Assembly: GCA_022013695.1 (NCBI GenBank)
Contig: JAKLPS010000020.1
Coordinates: forward strand, 1-64,000
Source: Weeksellaceae bacterium
GTDB lineage: Bacteria; Bacteroidota; Bacteroidia; Flavobacteriales; Weeksellaceae
DNA length: 64,000 nucleotides
Reading direction: 5' to 3'
Both the position numbers and the translations under genes were made by a program. Shown piece by piece: positions 9,848-19,346 of the stretch. Numbering within the stretch: position 1 is the first letter of the stretch; each line of letters opens with the position of its first letter. The notes beneath the pieces were generated by a model, which was not told the DNA's origin, did not search any database, and worked only from the letters and a program-made list of their open reading frames with translations.

Positions 9848-10573
9848 TTAATCAATTGTTAATTTGTTTAGATGGAAATCGTAAGTATTCCCAACTTTCA
9901 TCTCTTGGCCTAATACGTTTGTATTCTCTTTACTCATCTTTGTGATTTGTATTTTAAAGAACACATTTGTTATATGGTTTAAATAAAATTTTTCTTTGAC
10001 GATACCAGTTATTTTTAAATCTTTTTTAGGATTAAAAGCCCATGTGCTATTGTCTTCATATATAACAGCATTACTTTCTCCATCAGCTGTATTAACTGGA
10101 TAGTAAATATTTATACTGTCCCCAATTTTGCGCTTATTATAAATTTCAAAAGCTCTTATTTTTGATTTTTTATCTCTTTCAATTATTGGTTTCCAATAAT
10201 CAATAAAATGTTGAGCTTGCTCTTCTAATTTTAAATTTTTATTATTTAATTTCCTATGTAAAGAAGTTAATATAATTGATGAAATATCATCGGGATGATA
10301 AACTCCAATTTTATGAAATTCTTCTGTCAACGCATTGTTATCTTCTGAAATCCAATTATTTCTAATCCACATTCCAACACTCATATGCAATTTGCTAACA
10401 GCAATATTTTCGGGTTGTTTTTTGAAAATATTCTTTTCAGTTTCACTCCAATTTTTCTCAAAATAATTTAATGATTCTTCAATGCTTTTTGGCTTGTTCT
10501 GTCCACAAGAAATCAAAAAGAATAATAGGAAAAAGGTTAAGTGGAAATTTTTATTTATCACTTTATTTACCAT
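9848..10573 (-). CDS. Putative lipoprotein of unknown function (DUF6794-like block)
   Basis: This 241-residue protein has a lipoprotein signal: a basic start, a Phe/Leu-rich core, then LISCGQN with Cys as the predicted lipidated residue (about residue 23). Residues 65-115 (MSVGMWIRNNW, then YHPDDISSIILTSLHRKLN) resemble a small domain of unknown function that I recall as DUF6794; this is from memory. The C-terminal half (YNKRKIGDSINIYYPVN, LKITGIVKEKFYLNHITNVFFKIQI) looks like beta-strands of a small barrel. It is AT-richer than the M1 peptidase gene lying 24 bases upstream of it. Function unknown. Confidence 0.65.
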   Translation of the reverse strand: MVNKVINKNFHLTFFLLFFLISCGQNKPKSIEESLNYFEKNWSETEKNIFKKQPENIAVSKLHMSVGMWIRNNWISEDNNALTEEFHKIGVYHPDDISSIILTSLHRKLNNKNLKLEEQAQHFIDYWKPIIERDKKSKIRAFEIYNKRKIGDSINIYYPVNTADGESNAVIYEDNSTWAFNPKKDLKITGIVKEKFYLNHITNVFFKIQITKMSKENTNVLGQEMKVGNTYDFHLNKLTID

Positions 10574-10597
10574 TAAAATTATAAGAATTTATTTGAA

Positions 10598-12979
10598 TTA
10601 ATTCTTTCCCGCAGCCTGCATCGGATTCACTTTTCCGCTGGCGCCGCCTCTTGCCATTTCTCTTTGAGACTGCTTGAAAACCTGAAATTTGGTAGGCGCT
10701 TCTTTCACAGAACTTGCAGCCCAAAAATTATTCGAAGTATCAATATCCGCCGTTTCTTTCATCGGATCCAGCTGTATAGATTTCAGTTTTTTATCAAGGT
10801 AGTAAGTTTTGGAAACCTTTTGCTCATTAGCTCTCCAGATTTGAACGTTGATTTTATCTGTCAGTTTAGAACCATCTTCAAAAGTAAATTCCAGAATAAT
10901 CGGCATTACTAAGCCGCCTTTGTTCGTAAAATCGATTTGATATGCTGTGATGTTTTTATTGATGCCTTTTGTTTTTTCTTCATTTGACAATTTTTCCGGC
11001 GTTGCAGTCTTCAAAACATATTCTTTAGATGTGTCAACTTTTTCTTGGCCACGGTCATATCGATAATAAAAATCCTGAACTTCTTTGTCGCCTTCAACAT
11101 AGAATTTAATGTTCTTATCTTCTCTGTTCCTGATTTTCGAAATATCTTCAAATTCATTCAGAAGTGGCGCATCAGTTTTATATTTTATGTCTAATGCCTT
11201 TGTTGGGATGACATCAAAAACCGGCGTAGCGACAGTCACTTTGTCAATTGCAATATCCACAGGATCTGTGCCGTAGAACCAGCCTCTCCAGAACCAGTCC
11301 AAATCTTCGCCGCTCGCATCTTCCATCGTTCTGAAAAGATCGGCCGGTTCCGGATGACGGAAAGCCCATCTCTGTGCATAAGTTTTGAAAGCTTTGTCAA
11401 ATAGTTCTCTCCCCATAATGGTTTCACGAAGAATGTTAAGTCCTGTGGACGGCTTGGAATAAGCGTTTGGGCCAAATCGGGCAATATTTTCAGAATTGGT
11501 CATGATCGGTTCCAATTCATCTTTTGGAAGTTTCATGTAATCAACGATGGTCCACGCAGGTCCGCGTTTGGATGGGAATTTATTGTCCCATCTTTCCTCG
11601 GTCAAATATTCTACAAAAGTATTAAGACCTTCATCCATCCAAGTCCATTGTCTTTCGTCGGAATTGATGATCATTGGGAAAAAATTATGCCCTACTTCGT
11701 GAATAATCACGCCCAGCATTCCGTTTTTGATGGCTTCGGAATAGGTTCCATCTTTCTCCGTCCGTCCGTAATTGAAGCAGATCATCGGATACTCCATTCC
11801 GTTGGCCGCTTCCACAGATTGCGCTACAGGATATGGATAAGGAATGGTGAATTCGGAATAAGTTTTGATGGTGTGGGCAACGGCTTTTGTAGAGAATTTA
11901 CGGTAAAGTCCGTAGGCTTCTTTTCCGTAGAAACTCATGGCCATTACTTTGTTGTTATTTTCAGGAATCGTGACGCGCATCCCATCCCAAACAAATTTTC
12001 TGGAAGAGGTCCAAGCAAAATCACGCACATTTTCGGCCTCGAATTTCCAAGTTTTTCTGTCTTTTGATTTGGATTTTTCTGCTTTTTTAGCTTCATCTAA
12101 TGTGACGATTTCGACTGGTTCATTTGAGTTTTGAGCCTGCTTGAATCTTTTTAATTGATCCGAAGTCAAAACCTGCTCATAATTTTTACATTCGCCGGTT
12201 CCGCCGATCACGTGATCTGCCGGAACATTCATAGAAACTTTGAAATTTCCAAAAACCAAAGCAAATTCGCCACGGCCCGTAAACTGATGATTCTGCCAGC
12301 CGTGGAAATCGCTGTAAACGCACATTCTGGGATACCATTGGGTCATCGTGTAAAGATCGTTGCCGTCTTCCGGGAAATTTTCATAACCGCCGCGGCCGCC
12401 CCTTTCCATTCGGTTGGGGATGTTGTAATTCCAATCCACTTTGAAGGTGAATTTCTCTCCGGCCTTCAAAGGTTTGGCAAGATCAATTCTCATCATCGTT
12501 TTATTGACAACGTATTGAAGAGGTGCGCCTTTGGCATCGGTTACTTTTTCGAGGTTGACGCCATAGCCATTGTCTTTTGCGGGTAGTTCGGAAGGTCTTA
12601 ATTTATCAATTGTCGAGGCTTTCCCGAGTGTCGAAGACATCGGATAATCGGCATTTTTGACAGAAGATTGTTGGTTTTCGTCCAGCTGGAGCCAGAGATA
12701 TTCCAACTCATCCGGAGAATTATTATAGTAGGTGATTGTTTCGGAACCTTTCAGATTTCTTTTGTCTTCATCCAGGTATGCAGCGATGTCGTAGTCCGCT
12801 TTTTGCTGCCAGTACTGACTTCCAGGTGCGCCAGAAGCAGTTCTGTAAACATTTGGGGTTGGTAGGATCGTTCCTAATTGTTCAAATTTGTTCCCATGAT
12901 TACTCCCGGGATTGTTTTGAATGTTTTGGGCATTAAGAAAAACACTTGCGAATAAAAGACCTAAAATTTTTGATTTCAT
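10598..12979 (-). CDS. M1-family zinc metallopeptidase (secreted)
   Basis: This 793-residue protein has a short signal peptide (MKSKILGLLFASVFLNAQ) and gluzincin features. HEVGH at residues 427-431 and Glu450 in WMDEG make the HExxH-18-E zinc site. GMEYP at 394-398 stands where aminopeptidase N has GAMEN, a common change in the Bacteroidetes branch. An N-terminal beta domain (residues 45-330) precedes the catalytic domain, and a C-terminal beta region follows from about 560. It probably cleaves peptides in the periplasm or at the outer membrane. The GxMEN change could alter exopeptidase specificity. It appears monocistronic. Confidence 0.88.
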   Translation of the reverse strand: MKSKILGLLFASVFLNAQNIQNNPGSNHGNKFEQLGTILPTPNVYRTASGAPGSQYWQQKADYDIAAYLDEDKRNLKGSETITYYNNSPDELEYLWLQLDENQQSSVKNADYPMSSTLGKASTIDKLRPSELPAKDNGYGVNLEKVTDAKGAPLQYVVNKTMMRIDLAKPLKAGEKFTFKVDWNYNIPNRMERGGRGGYENFPEDGNDLYTMTQWYPRMCVYSDFHGWQNHQFTGRGEFALVFGNFKVSMNVPADHVIGGTGECKNYEQVLTSDQLKRFKQAQNSNEPVEIVTLDEAKKAEKSKSKDRKTWKFEAENVRDFAWTSSRKFVWDGMRVTIPENNNKVMAMSFYGKEAYGLYRKFSTKAVAHTIKTYSEFTIPYPYPVAQSVEAANGMEYPMICFNYGRTEKDGTYSEAIKNGMLGVIIHEVGHNFFPMIINSDERQWTWMDEGLNTFVEYLTEERWDNKFPSKRGPAWTIVDYMKLPKDELEPIMTNSENIARFGPNAYSKPSTGLNILRETIMGRELFDKAFKTYAQRWAFRHPEPADLFRTMEDASGEDLDWFWRGWFYGTDPVDIAIDKVTVATPVFDVIPTKALDIKYKTDAPLLNEFEDISKIRNREDKNIKFYVEGDKEVQDFYYRYDRGQEKVDTSKEYVLKTATPEKLSNEEKTKGINKNITAYQIDFTNKGGLVMPIILEFTFEDGSKLTDKINVQIWRANEQKVSKTYYLDKKLKSIQLDPMKETADIDTSNNFWAASSVKEAPTKFQVFKQSQREMARGGASGKVNPMQAAGKN

Positions 12980-13083
12980 TTTCCGAAAAATTAGTGACTG
13001 ATAAATTATATGTCACCAAATTTAGGAAATAGTTACTTATTACGGTAAAATTAACAACAAATATTTGATTTCCAAATTGAAAA

Positions 13084-14091
13084 CTAATTTTCAAACCAAA
13101 GATTTTCGCCTTTTAACACTAATGGACTCGGAAAATTATTGGTAAACAAACTGCCGGTGCCCAAGCCTTGCGGCATCGGATTTTTTTTGGTGTAAGTGTA
13201 TTGCGCAATGGCATTCAGGCCGATATTGCTTTCCAAAGCAGAAGTAATCCACCACTTGATGTCATTATTTTCTGCCAGCGCAATCCATTCATCACAACCC
13301 GAGAATCCGCCGATCAAGCTGGGTTTCAGGATCAGATATTGAGGTTGGATGACATTCAAGAGCTCTTCTTTCCTTTCCGAATCGAGGATGCCAATCAGCT
13401 CTTCATCCAACGCAATTGGCGTCGGCGTGCTTTTGCAGAGTTCTGCCATCTGTTCCCAATTTCCAGCTTTTGTCGGTTGTTCTATGGAATGAATTTCGAG
13501 TTTGGCCAGTTCTTCCAACACGATTTTTGCTTTTTCTAAGGAAAAAGCGCCGTTGGCATCTACGCGCAACTCCATTTGGTCTTTTGGAAATTTCTTTCTT
13601 AAGGATTTGATGATTTCCCTTTCCGAATCCCAATCTACTCCTATTTTCAGTTTGATGCAACTAAAATTATTTTCTAATTTTTCCTCGATTTGAGATTTCA
13701 TAAAAGCGGCATTTCCCATCCAAATCAAACCATTGATTTTGATGGCATCTTTTCCTTGGGTAAAATCGCTTGGGAAATAGATGTTTTTCTCTTGATCAAG
13801 ATTTGCAAAAGCTTGTTCCAGACCCAAAACGATAGACGGAAAGTGTTTCAATTCGTTTTTTAAAAAATCGAAGTCTTCATCGATGTGATGGCAAAGCCAT
13901 TCTAATTTCGCTTCATAATCGGGAACATCGTCATAGCTCAATCCGCGGAAAACAGAGCATTCTCCTATACCAGTTTTGCCATCTTCAAAAATTTCGAGAA
14001 AATAAGTTTCTTTGATATTCAAGACGCCGCGCGAAGTGCCGCTTGGCCGTTTAAAATTCAAAATATAAGGTTGAAATTTTGCAGTTTTCAT
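13084..14091 (-). CDS. menC: o-Succinylbenzoate synthase (enolase superfamily)
   Basis: MenC dehydrates SHCHC to o-succinylbenzoate in menaquinone synthesis, the only quinone of aerobic Flavobacteriia. The 335-residue protein shows the muconate-lactonising-type catalytic set: KLK at 147-149 (base Lys149), metal ligands D178 (VDANG), E204 (SIEQP) and D229 (ALDEE), and K256 (ILKPSLIGG). The C-terminal GLGTGSLFTNNFPSP is typical of the Bacteroidetes MenC group. Dipeptide epimerases share this scaffold and are the main alternative. It lies 61 bases downstream of fbp on the same strand. Confidence 0.85.
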   Translation of the reverse strand: MKTAKFQPYILNFKRPSGTSRGVLNIKETYFLEIFEDGKTGIGECSVFRGLSYDDVPDYEAKLEWLCHHIDEDFDFLKNELKHFPSIVLGLEQAFANLDQEKNIYFPSDFTQGKDAIKINGLIWMGNAAFMKSQIEEKLENNFSCIKLKIGVDWDSEREIIKSLRKKFPKDQMELRVDANGAFSLEKAKIVLEELAKLEIHSIEQPTKAGNWEQMAELCKSTPTPIALDEELIGILDSERKEELLNVIQPQYLILKPSLIGGFSGCDEWIALAENNDIKWWITSALESNIGLNAIAQYTYTKKNPMPQGLGTGSLFTNNFPSPLVLKGENLWFEN

Positions 14092-14152
14092 TTTGCAAAA
14101 ATAAGAAAAGAGTAATGAAAGCGCTCTTTGTTGCCCGTCAAAAATCTTAATC

Positions 14153-15172
14153 TTAATTTTTATTCACTGCATTGGTCATAAATTCTTCCGCTTTGGTTAC
14201 CATCGCTGCACTTCCACAGAAAAACGGAACACGCTGGTGCAGTTCTGTTGGCTCTATCTCCATAATCCTTTTGAAACCGTCGCTGCATTTTCCGCCGGCT
14301 TGTTCTGCCAAGAAAGCCATCGGATTGGCCTCGTAGAGCAATCTCAATTTTCCGTTGGGCGACTGCGAAGTTTGGGGATAAATGTAGATTCCGCCCTTGA
14401 GCATATTTCGGTGAAAATCCGAAACCAAAGATCCGATGTACCGCGAAGTGTAGGGCCGGTCGCCTTCTTCCTCTTGGCAGTACTTGATGTAATCTTTCAC
14501 GCCTTGCGGAAATTTGATATAATTTCCTTCATTAATAGAATATATTTTTCCCGAAGTGGGAAATTTGATATTTTCGTGAGACAAATAATAAGTTCCGATT
14601 GACGGATCCAAGGTGAATCCGTTCACGCCATTACCCGTGGTGTAAACAATCATTGTGGATGAGCCGTAAACAACGTATCCTGCTGCCACTTGATGGACGC
14701 CTTTTTGCAGAAAATCTCTCAATTCCACAGGGCTTCCCGGATCCGAAACGCGTCTATAAATGGAAAAAATAGTCCCGACGGACACGTTGACATCAATGTT
14801 GGACGAGCCGTCCAAAGGATCGATCAAGACAACATATTTGCTCAGGTGTGCATTTCCGGTGCATTTGACGTCGATGAAATCATCGCTTTCTTCCGATGCA
14901 ATGCCGCAGACCACTTCTCGCTGCGACAAGGCTGCGATGAAAATATCGTTGGCCAACACATCCAGTTTCTGCTGATCTTCGCCTTGGATGTTTGTGTTTC
15001 CCACGTTTCCGATAATGTCGGCGATGCCAGCTTTGTTCACCTCTCGGTTTACAATTTTGGAGGCAATTCTTATCGAGCTGATGAGTCGCGAAAGTTCTCC
15101 CGTGGAATATTTGAAATCATCTTGCTTATCGATGATGAATTCTCCTAAAGTTTGTAAAGCTTGTTTGGGCAT
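14153..15172 (-). CDS. fbp: Fructose-1,6-bisphosphatase, class 1
   Basis: This is the gluconeogenic phosphatase (fructose 1,6-bisphosphate to fructose 6-phosphate, Mg-dependent). Starting at [12 protein letters not shown] (15172) gives 339 residues. A frame extension of 18 residues upstream is unlike the family start and overlaps the promoter region. The landmarks are [23 protein letters not shown], the metal/phosphate loop [20 protein letters not shown] (present in two parts here) and GGIYIYPQ near the C-terminus. It is divergent from the aspartokinase gene across a 238-base gap. Confidence 0.96.
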   Translation of the reverse strand: MPKQALQTLGEFIIDKQDDFKYSTGELSRLISSIRIASKIVNREVNKAGIADIIGNVGNTNIQGEDQQKLDVLANDIFIAALSQREVVCGIASEESDDFIDVKCTGNAHLSKYVVLIDPLDGSSNIDVNVSVGTIFSIYRRVSDPGSPVELRDFLQKGVHQVAAGYVVYGSSTMIVYTTGNGVNGFTLDPSIGTYYLSHENIKFPTSGKIYSINEGNYIKFPQGVKDYIKYCQEEEGDRPYTSRYIGSLVSDFHRNMLKGGIYIYPQTSQSPNGKLRLLYEANPMAFLAEQAGGKCSDGFKRIMEIEPTELHQRVPFFCGSAAMVTKAEEFMTNAVNKN

Positions 15173-15410
15173 GAGCTTAGTTTTGATATATACAAAACTA
15201 TATTTTTTTTCAGTTCTATGGAACAAAATTTATCAATAGTTGACAAAAATCAGAGCCGTCTTATTAATATGGTTTTATATCTCATTGTGAGGCATTAAAA
15301 AAACTATCGCCAATTTTTATATTTCGTTCATTATTAATATTTTTGAACCTTGAAAAAATTCTATTTCATATTAATACAAAAAAAGCTGGTTCTGAAAAGC
15401 TAAAATCTCG

Positions 15411-16649
15411 ATGAAAGTTTACAAATTTGGTGGGGCATCTGTGAAAGATGCGGAAGGTGTGAAAAATGTGGCTGTTGTTCTGGAAACTCAGGGGTTTGAA
15501 AAATGTTTGCTCGTGGTTTCCGCCATGGGAAAGACAACAAATGCGTTGGAAAAAGTGGTAGAATATTATTTCAAAAAGCAGGATTACCATCCAGAATTAG
15601 AATTGATCAAACAAGATCACATCGGTATTGCAAAGGGTCTATTTTCTGATAATCACCCAGTTTTCGGAGAAATTTCCTTGTTTTTTGATGACATCGATTC
15701 TTTTTTGCGAAAAAACAAATCCCCGAATTATAACTTCGTTTACGATCAAGTGGTCAGTTGTGGCGAGATGATCTCTTCCAAAATATTAAGCGAGTACCTC
15801 AATGATATTCAGTTTTTTAACCATTGGCTGGATGCCAGAGATTACATCAAAACAGATAGCAATTACAGAGAAGGAATCGTCAACTGGCAGCAGACGGAGC
15901 AGAATATAGCTAAACTAGATAAGATTAATTGTTATGTAACTCAAGGCTTCATCGGGTCGGAAACCAATAATTTTACCGTCACATTGGGTCGCGAAGGCTC
16001 CGATTATACGGCTGCGATCTTTGCTTACTGCTTGAATGCGGACGAAATGACGATCTGGAAAGATGTTCCCGGCGTGATGACGGGCGACCCAAGAAAGTTT
16101 GAGAACGTCGAACTTTTATCCTTCATTTCGTACGAAGAGGCGATCGAGATGGCTTATTATGGTGCTTCAGTCATCCATCCCAAAACATTGCAGCCGCTGA
16201 AGCAGAAGAACATCCCTTTTTATGTCAAATCTTTTGTAGAACCCAAAAAACCTGGAACCAAAGTTGGAAATTCGGCAGAAAACGAATCGGTAGAAAGTTA
16301 TATCCTCAAAGAAAATCAAACGTTGCTGAACGTAGAAACGCGCGATTTCTCTTTCATAGCCGAGGATCATATCAGTTTGATCTTTACGTTGCTTGCAAAA
16401 TATAAAATTAAAGTTTCCCTGATGCAGAATTCGGCAATTTCATTAGCTTTATGTTTGGAAGATAAATTTGGAATGGTGAATGATTTTAACGAAGAGCTGC
16501 AGCAGAGTTTCGCAACTCAAATGACGAAAAATGTATCCTTGTTTACCGTCCGAAACGCGGAGCTGGATCAGCTGAACAAATTCTACAAAGACAAAAAAGT
16601 ATTGCTGGAACAGATTTCCCAAAAGACTTTCCAAATGGTAACACTTTAA
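15411..16649 (+). CDS. Aspartate kinase, monofunctional
   Basis: Aspartokinase phosphorylates aspartate at the entry to Lys/Thr/Met synthesis. The 412-residue protein starts with the kinase signature MKVYKFGGASVKDAEGVKNV. It continues with VSAMGKTTNAL, GCVSCGEM-like VVSCGEMISSKI, and TLGREGSDYTAAIFAYCLNA (the amino-acid-kinase aspartate/ATP region), then DVPGVMTGDPR and SYEEAIEMAYYGASVIHPKT. The C-terminal 110 residues are shorter and more divergent than a double-ACT regulatory region, so feedback control may differ. A -7-like TATTTTTG lies at 15337-15344. It ends 5 bases before the acyltransferase gene, so the two are probably one transcript. Confidence 0.92.
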   Translation: MKVYKFGGASVKDAEGVKNVAVVLETQGFEKCLLVVSAMGKTTNALEKVVEYYFKKQDYHPELELIKQDHIGIAKGLFSDNHPVFGEISLFFDDIDSFLRKNKSPNYNFVYDQVVSCGEMISSKILSEYLNDIQFFNHWLDARDYIKTDSNYREGIVNWQQTEQNIAKLDKINCYVTQGFIGSETNNFTVTLGREGSDYTAAIFAYCLNADEMTIWKDVPGVMTGDPRKFENVELLSFISYEEAIEMAYYGASVIHPKTLQPLKQKNIPFYVKSFVEPKKPGTKVGNSAENESVESYILKENQTLLNVETRDFSFIAEDHISLIFTLLAKYKIKVSLMQNSAISLALCLEDKFGMVNDFNEELQQSFATQMTKNVSLFTVRNAELDQLNKFYKDKKVLLEQISQKTFQMVTL

Positions 16650-16654
16650 AAATT

Positions 16655-18505
16655 ATGAGCTTAATTTCTAAGGAAGATTTGATAAGGGCCGCCGGATTGG
16701 ACAAGATTGGTTTTTTAAAAAGACCCGTGGCTTCGGCCATTATGAACCTGACCAAAATAAACGAAGTCAATGCCTTATACAATAAACTGATTCATACAAA
16801 AGGGGTACAATTCTTCGACGAATTTGTTCGAGAACAGGAACTTAGTTACATCGTTTTTGCAGAAGATCTAGCAAAGATTCCCAAAACCGGGGCATTCATC
16901 ATCGTTTCCAACCATCCGTTGGGTGCGTTGGATGGGATTCTGATGTGTAAGATCATTTTGAGCGTGCGTCCGGATTTCAAAGTGATGGGAAACTTTCTGC
17001 TTTCGAAAATAAAACCAATGAAGCCTTTTGTCATTTCGGTGAACCCTTTCGAAGACCGAAGAGAGGCTTACAACAGCTCTGCCGGAATGCGGGAGACGTT
17101 CCGACATCTTAGCGAGGGCGGTTGCCTTGGGATTTTTCCAGCTGGCGAGGTATCCAATAAAAATAATGAATATGGGGAAATTCTGGACAGACCCTGGGGC
17201 AAGACTGCTTTGAAAATCATTAAAAAAGCCAAAGTTCCCGTCGTCCCAATGTATTTCCACGCGACCAACAGTAATATTTTCTACAATATTGCGAAGCTGC
17301 ATCCCAACTTGCAAACCCTAATGTTGCCAACGGAAATGATGCGCAAACGGGATAAACCCATCCGAATTAGAATCGGAAAAGCGATTTCGGTAAAACAAAT
17401 GGAGGAGGAGGAAAGCCTCGAGGAATTGGGCGATTATCTTTATAACAAAGTTTATATGCTGAAGTCTTATTACGAACGAAGAAAAAGCATCACCGAAAAA
17501 CTGAAGTTGCCCAATATGGCACTGAAACTTCCCCTGCAGAAGCAAAATAATATCGTGCAGAATATCATCGAAGCCACACCAACGGAGAATATTGAGAACG
17601 AAATAAAAACGCTCAAAAGTACAGAAAACAAAAAGCTTTTTTCTCACGGCGATTACGATGTATTTTTTACCAAATCGGCTGATATTCCCTTTATAATGAG
17701 GGAAATTGGACGACAAAGAGAGCTGACTTTCCGCGCCATTGGCGAAGGGACTAATTTACCTTTCGATTTAGACGAGTATGACAATCATTATCATCACCTT
17801 TTTCTTTGGGACAATGCCGGCAAAAAGCTTGTAGGAGCCTACAGAATGGCTCTAGGCTCGGAAGTGATGAAGAAATTTGGCATCGAAGGATTCTACACCA
17901 GCTCTCTTTTCGAATATGATCCCGAGTTGCAACCTTTTTTCCGAAAGGTCATAGAAATGGGCAGAGCTTACATATCTTTGGAATATCAGCAGAAGCCATT
18001 TCCTTTATTTTTGCTCTGGCGAGGCATTGTGCACGTTTGTCTTAGAAATCCCGAACACAAATTCCTGATGGGAGGCGTGAGCATCAGCAACAAATTTTCC
18101 GAATTCTCGAAATCATTGATGATCGAGTTTATGCGATCTCACTATTACGACTCTGCCGTGGCGCAGTACATTCATCCCAAAAACGAGTTTAAAGTCGTAA
18201 TGAAAGAGCGCGATAAAGCTTTGTTCTTTGAAGATATCGATGCCGATCTTAATAAGCTGGACAAGATCATTGATGACCTCGAGCCAGAACTGAGATTGCC
18301 AGTTTTGATCAAAAAATATATCAAGCAGAATGCAAAGATGATCGCCTTCAATGTCGATCCCAATTTCAACGATGCCATCGATGGGTTGATGTACATCCGC
18401 ATCAGCGATTTGCCGGAAGATACCATCAAACCCGTTTTGGAGGAGCTTAGTGATTTTTTCAAATTACAGACCGAAAGAAAATCGACTGAAAATCAGCAGG
18501 ATTAA
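16655..18505 (+). CDS. OlsF-like bifunctional acyltransferase (PlsC-like plus OlsB-like domains)
   Basis: This 616-residue protein fuses two acyltransferases. Residues 60-280 are PlsC-like: SNHPLGALDGI takes the place of the NHxxxxD motif, and FPAGEVS of the second block (with RPWGKTALKIIKKAKVPVVPMYFH). Residues 345-560 resemble the GNAT-type N-acyltransferase OlsB (FTKSADIPFIMREIGRQRELTFRAIGEGT in parts, then MGRAYISLEYQ and LWRGIVHVCL). OlsF proteins, described in Serratia and reported in Flavobacterium, make ornithine lipids by N- then O-acylation. Related aminolipids (glycine or flavolipin type) are equally possible here. Cytoplasmic, membrane-associated. It is coupled to aspartokinase by a 5-base gap. 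Confidence 0.8.
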   Translation: MSLISKEDLIRAAGLDKIGFLKRPVASAIMNLTKINEVNALYNKLIHTKGVQFFDEFVREQELSYIVFAEDLAKIPKTGAFIIVSNHPLGALDGILMCKIILSVRPDFKVMGNFLLSKIKPMKPFVISVNPFEDRREAYNSSAGMRETFRHLSEGGCLGIFPAGEVSNKNNEYGEILDRPWGKTALKIIKKAKVPVVPMYFHATNSNIFYNIAKLHPNLQTLMLPTEMMRKRDKPIRIRIGKAISVKQMEEEESLEELGDYLYNKVYMLKSYYERRKSITEKLKLPNMALKLPLQKQNNIVQNIIEATPTENIENEIKTLKSTENKKLFSHGDYDVFFTKSADIPFIMREIGRQRELTFRAIGEGTNLPFDLDEYDNHYHHLFLWDNAGKKLVGAYRMALGSEVMKKFGIEGFYTSSLFEYDPELQPFFRKVIEMGRAYISLEYQQKPFPLFLLWRGIVHVCLRNPEHKFLMGGVSISNKFSEFSKSLMIEFMRSHYYDSAVAQYIHPKNEFKVVMKERDKALFFEDIDADLNKLDKIIDDLEPELRLPVLIKKYIKQNAKMIAFNVDPNFNDAIDGLMYIRISDLPEDTIKPVLEELSDFFKLQTERKSTENQQD

Positions 18506-18535
18506 GGCTTCAGGAGAAAAAAAAATTATAATTGC

Positions 18536-18566
18536 TTGCAAGATATAGATAAACCTCCTATTTTTG
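18536..18566 (+). promoter_or_regulatory. Promoter of tRNA-Phe
   Basis: TTG at 18536-18538 and TATTTTTG at 18559-18566 are 20 bases apart, an exact fit to the Bacteroidetes TTG / TAnnTTTG promoter. The tRNA starts 28 bases after the box. Confidence 0.7.
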
Positions 18567-18594
18567 CACCACTTAAAACAGCAGATTAAGTGAT

Positions 18595-18667
<73 letters not shown>

Positions 18668-18671
18668 CAAC

Positions 18672-18698
18672 AAACCGCCTATTTCCGGCGGTTTTTTT
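18672..18698 (+). terminator. Terminator of the tRNA-Phe transcript
   Basis: AAACCGCC (18672-18679) pairs with GGCGGTTT (18687-18694) around a 7-base loop, followed by a T run. It starts 4 bases after the tRNA. Confidence 0.9.
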
Positions 18699-18766
18699 GT
18701 ACTATTTCCCATAATTCATCAGTTATTGAAGTCTTAAATCCACACCCTTCGCGGGGATTGATATTT

Positions 18767-19252
18767 TTAATCTTTTTTGTGGAAGTCTTTCGGTAACCGA
18801 ACAGCGTCCGGAACCATAATCTCAAAATTGCCACCGTACGAAATGATTTCTCTCACGATACTGCTGCTGATGTACGATTTGCCAGAGGAGGTGAGAAGAA
18901 AGATGGTTTCGATCGTATTATTTCTGGTCAAAGCACGGTTGGTCTGAGCAATCGATTTTTCAAATTCAAAATCGGCAGGATTTCGCAATCCTCTTAAGAT
19001 GAAATTTACATTTTTGCTCTTGCAATAGTCGATGGTGAGACCTTCAAAATCATCCACTTCCACATTCGGAAACTTTTCGAAAGTTTTTCGGATAAATTCC
19101 TTGCGCTGCTCCAAGGAGAACATATATTTTTTTTGAGAATTCTTTCCGATAGCGATAATAATCTTGTCAAAAAGCGGCACAGCACGTTCCACAATATCGT
19201 AATGTCCAAGCGTGATGGGATCAAACGATCCCGGGAAAACAGCAATTTTCAT
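18767..19252 (-). CDS. coaD: Phosphopantetheine adenylyltransferase
   Basis: CoaD makes dephospho-CoA from 4'-phosphopantetheine and ATP, the fourth step of CoA synthesis. The 161-residue protein has the full signature: MKIAVFPGSFDPITLGHYDIV (GSFDP and TxGH nucleotidyltransferase motifs), LRGLRNPADFEFE, and SYISSSIVREIISYGGN for the ATP-binding ISSS region. It is downstream of ddl on the same strand, with an AT-rich heptameric repeat between them. Confidence 0.97.
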   Translation of the reverse strand: MKIAVFPGSFDPITLGHYDIVERAVPLFDKIIIAIGKNSQKKYMFSLEQRKEFIRKTFEKFPNVEVDDFEGLTIDYCKSKNVNFILRGLRNPADFEFEKSIAQTNRALTRNNTIETIFLLTSSGKSYISSSIVREIISYGGNFEIMVPDAVRLPKDFHKKD

Positions 19253-19260
19253 AGAAATTT

Positions 19261-19346
19261 TAAATTTTAGATTAAGAATTTTAGATTTGCTAATAATTTA
19301 AAATCTAAAATTTAGCATTTATAATTAATTTAGTATTTATAATTAT
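19261..19346. repeat. Heptameric and inverted AT-rich repeat upstream of coaD
   Basis: AATTTTAGATT occurs at 19263-19273 and 19277-19287, a 14-base (2 x 7) period. TAAATTTTAGAT (19261-19272) and ATCTAAAATTTA (19303-19314) are perfect 12-base inverted repeats. A second direct repeat of about 18 bases (TTTAGCATTTATAATTA-like) occurs at 19311 and 19329. In the coaD direction the units read TCTAAAAT-like, as in the cphA upstream repeat. Confidence 0.6.
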
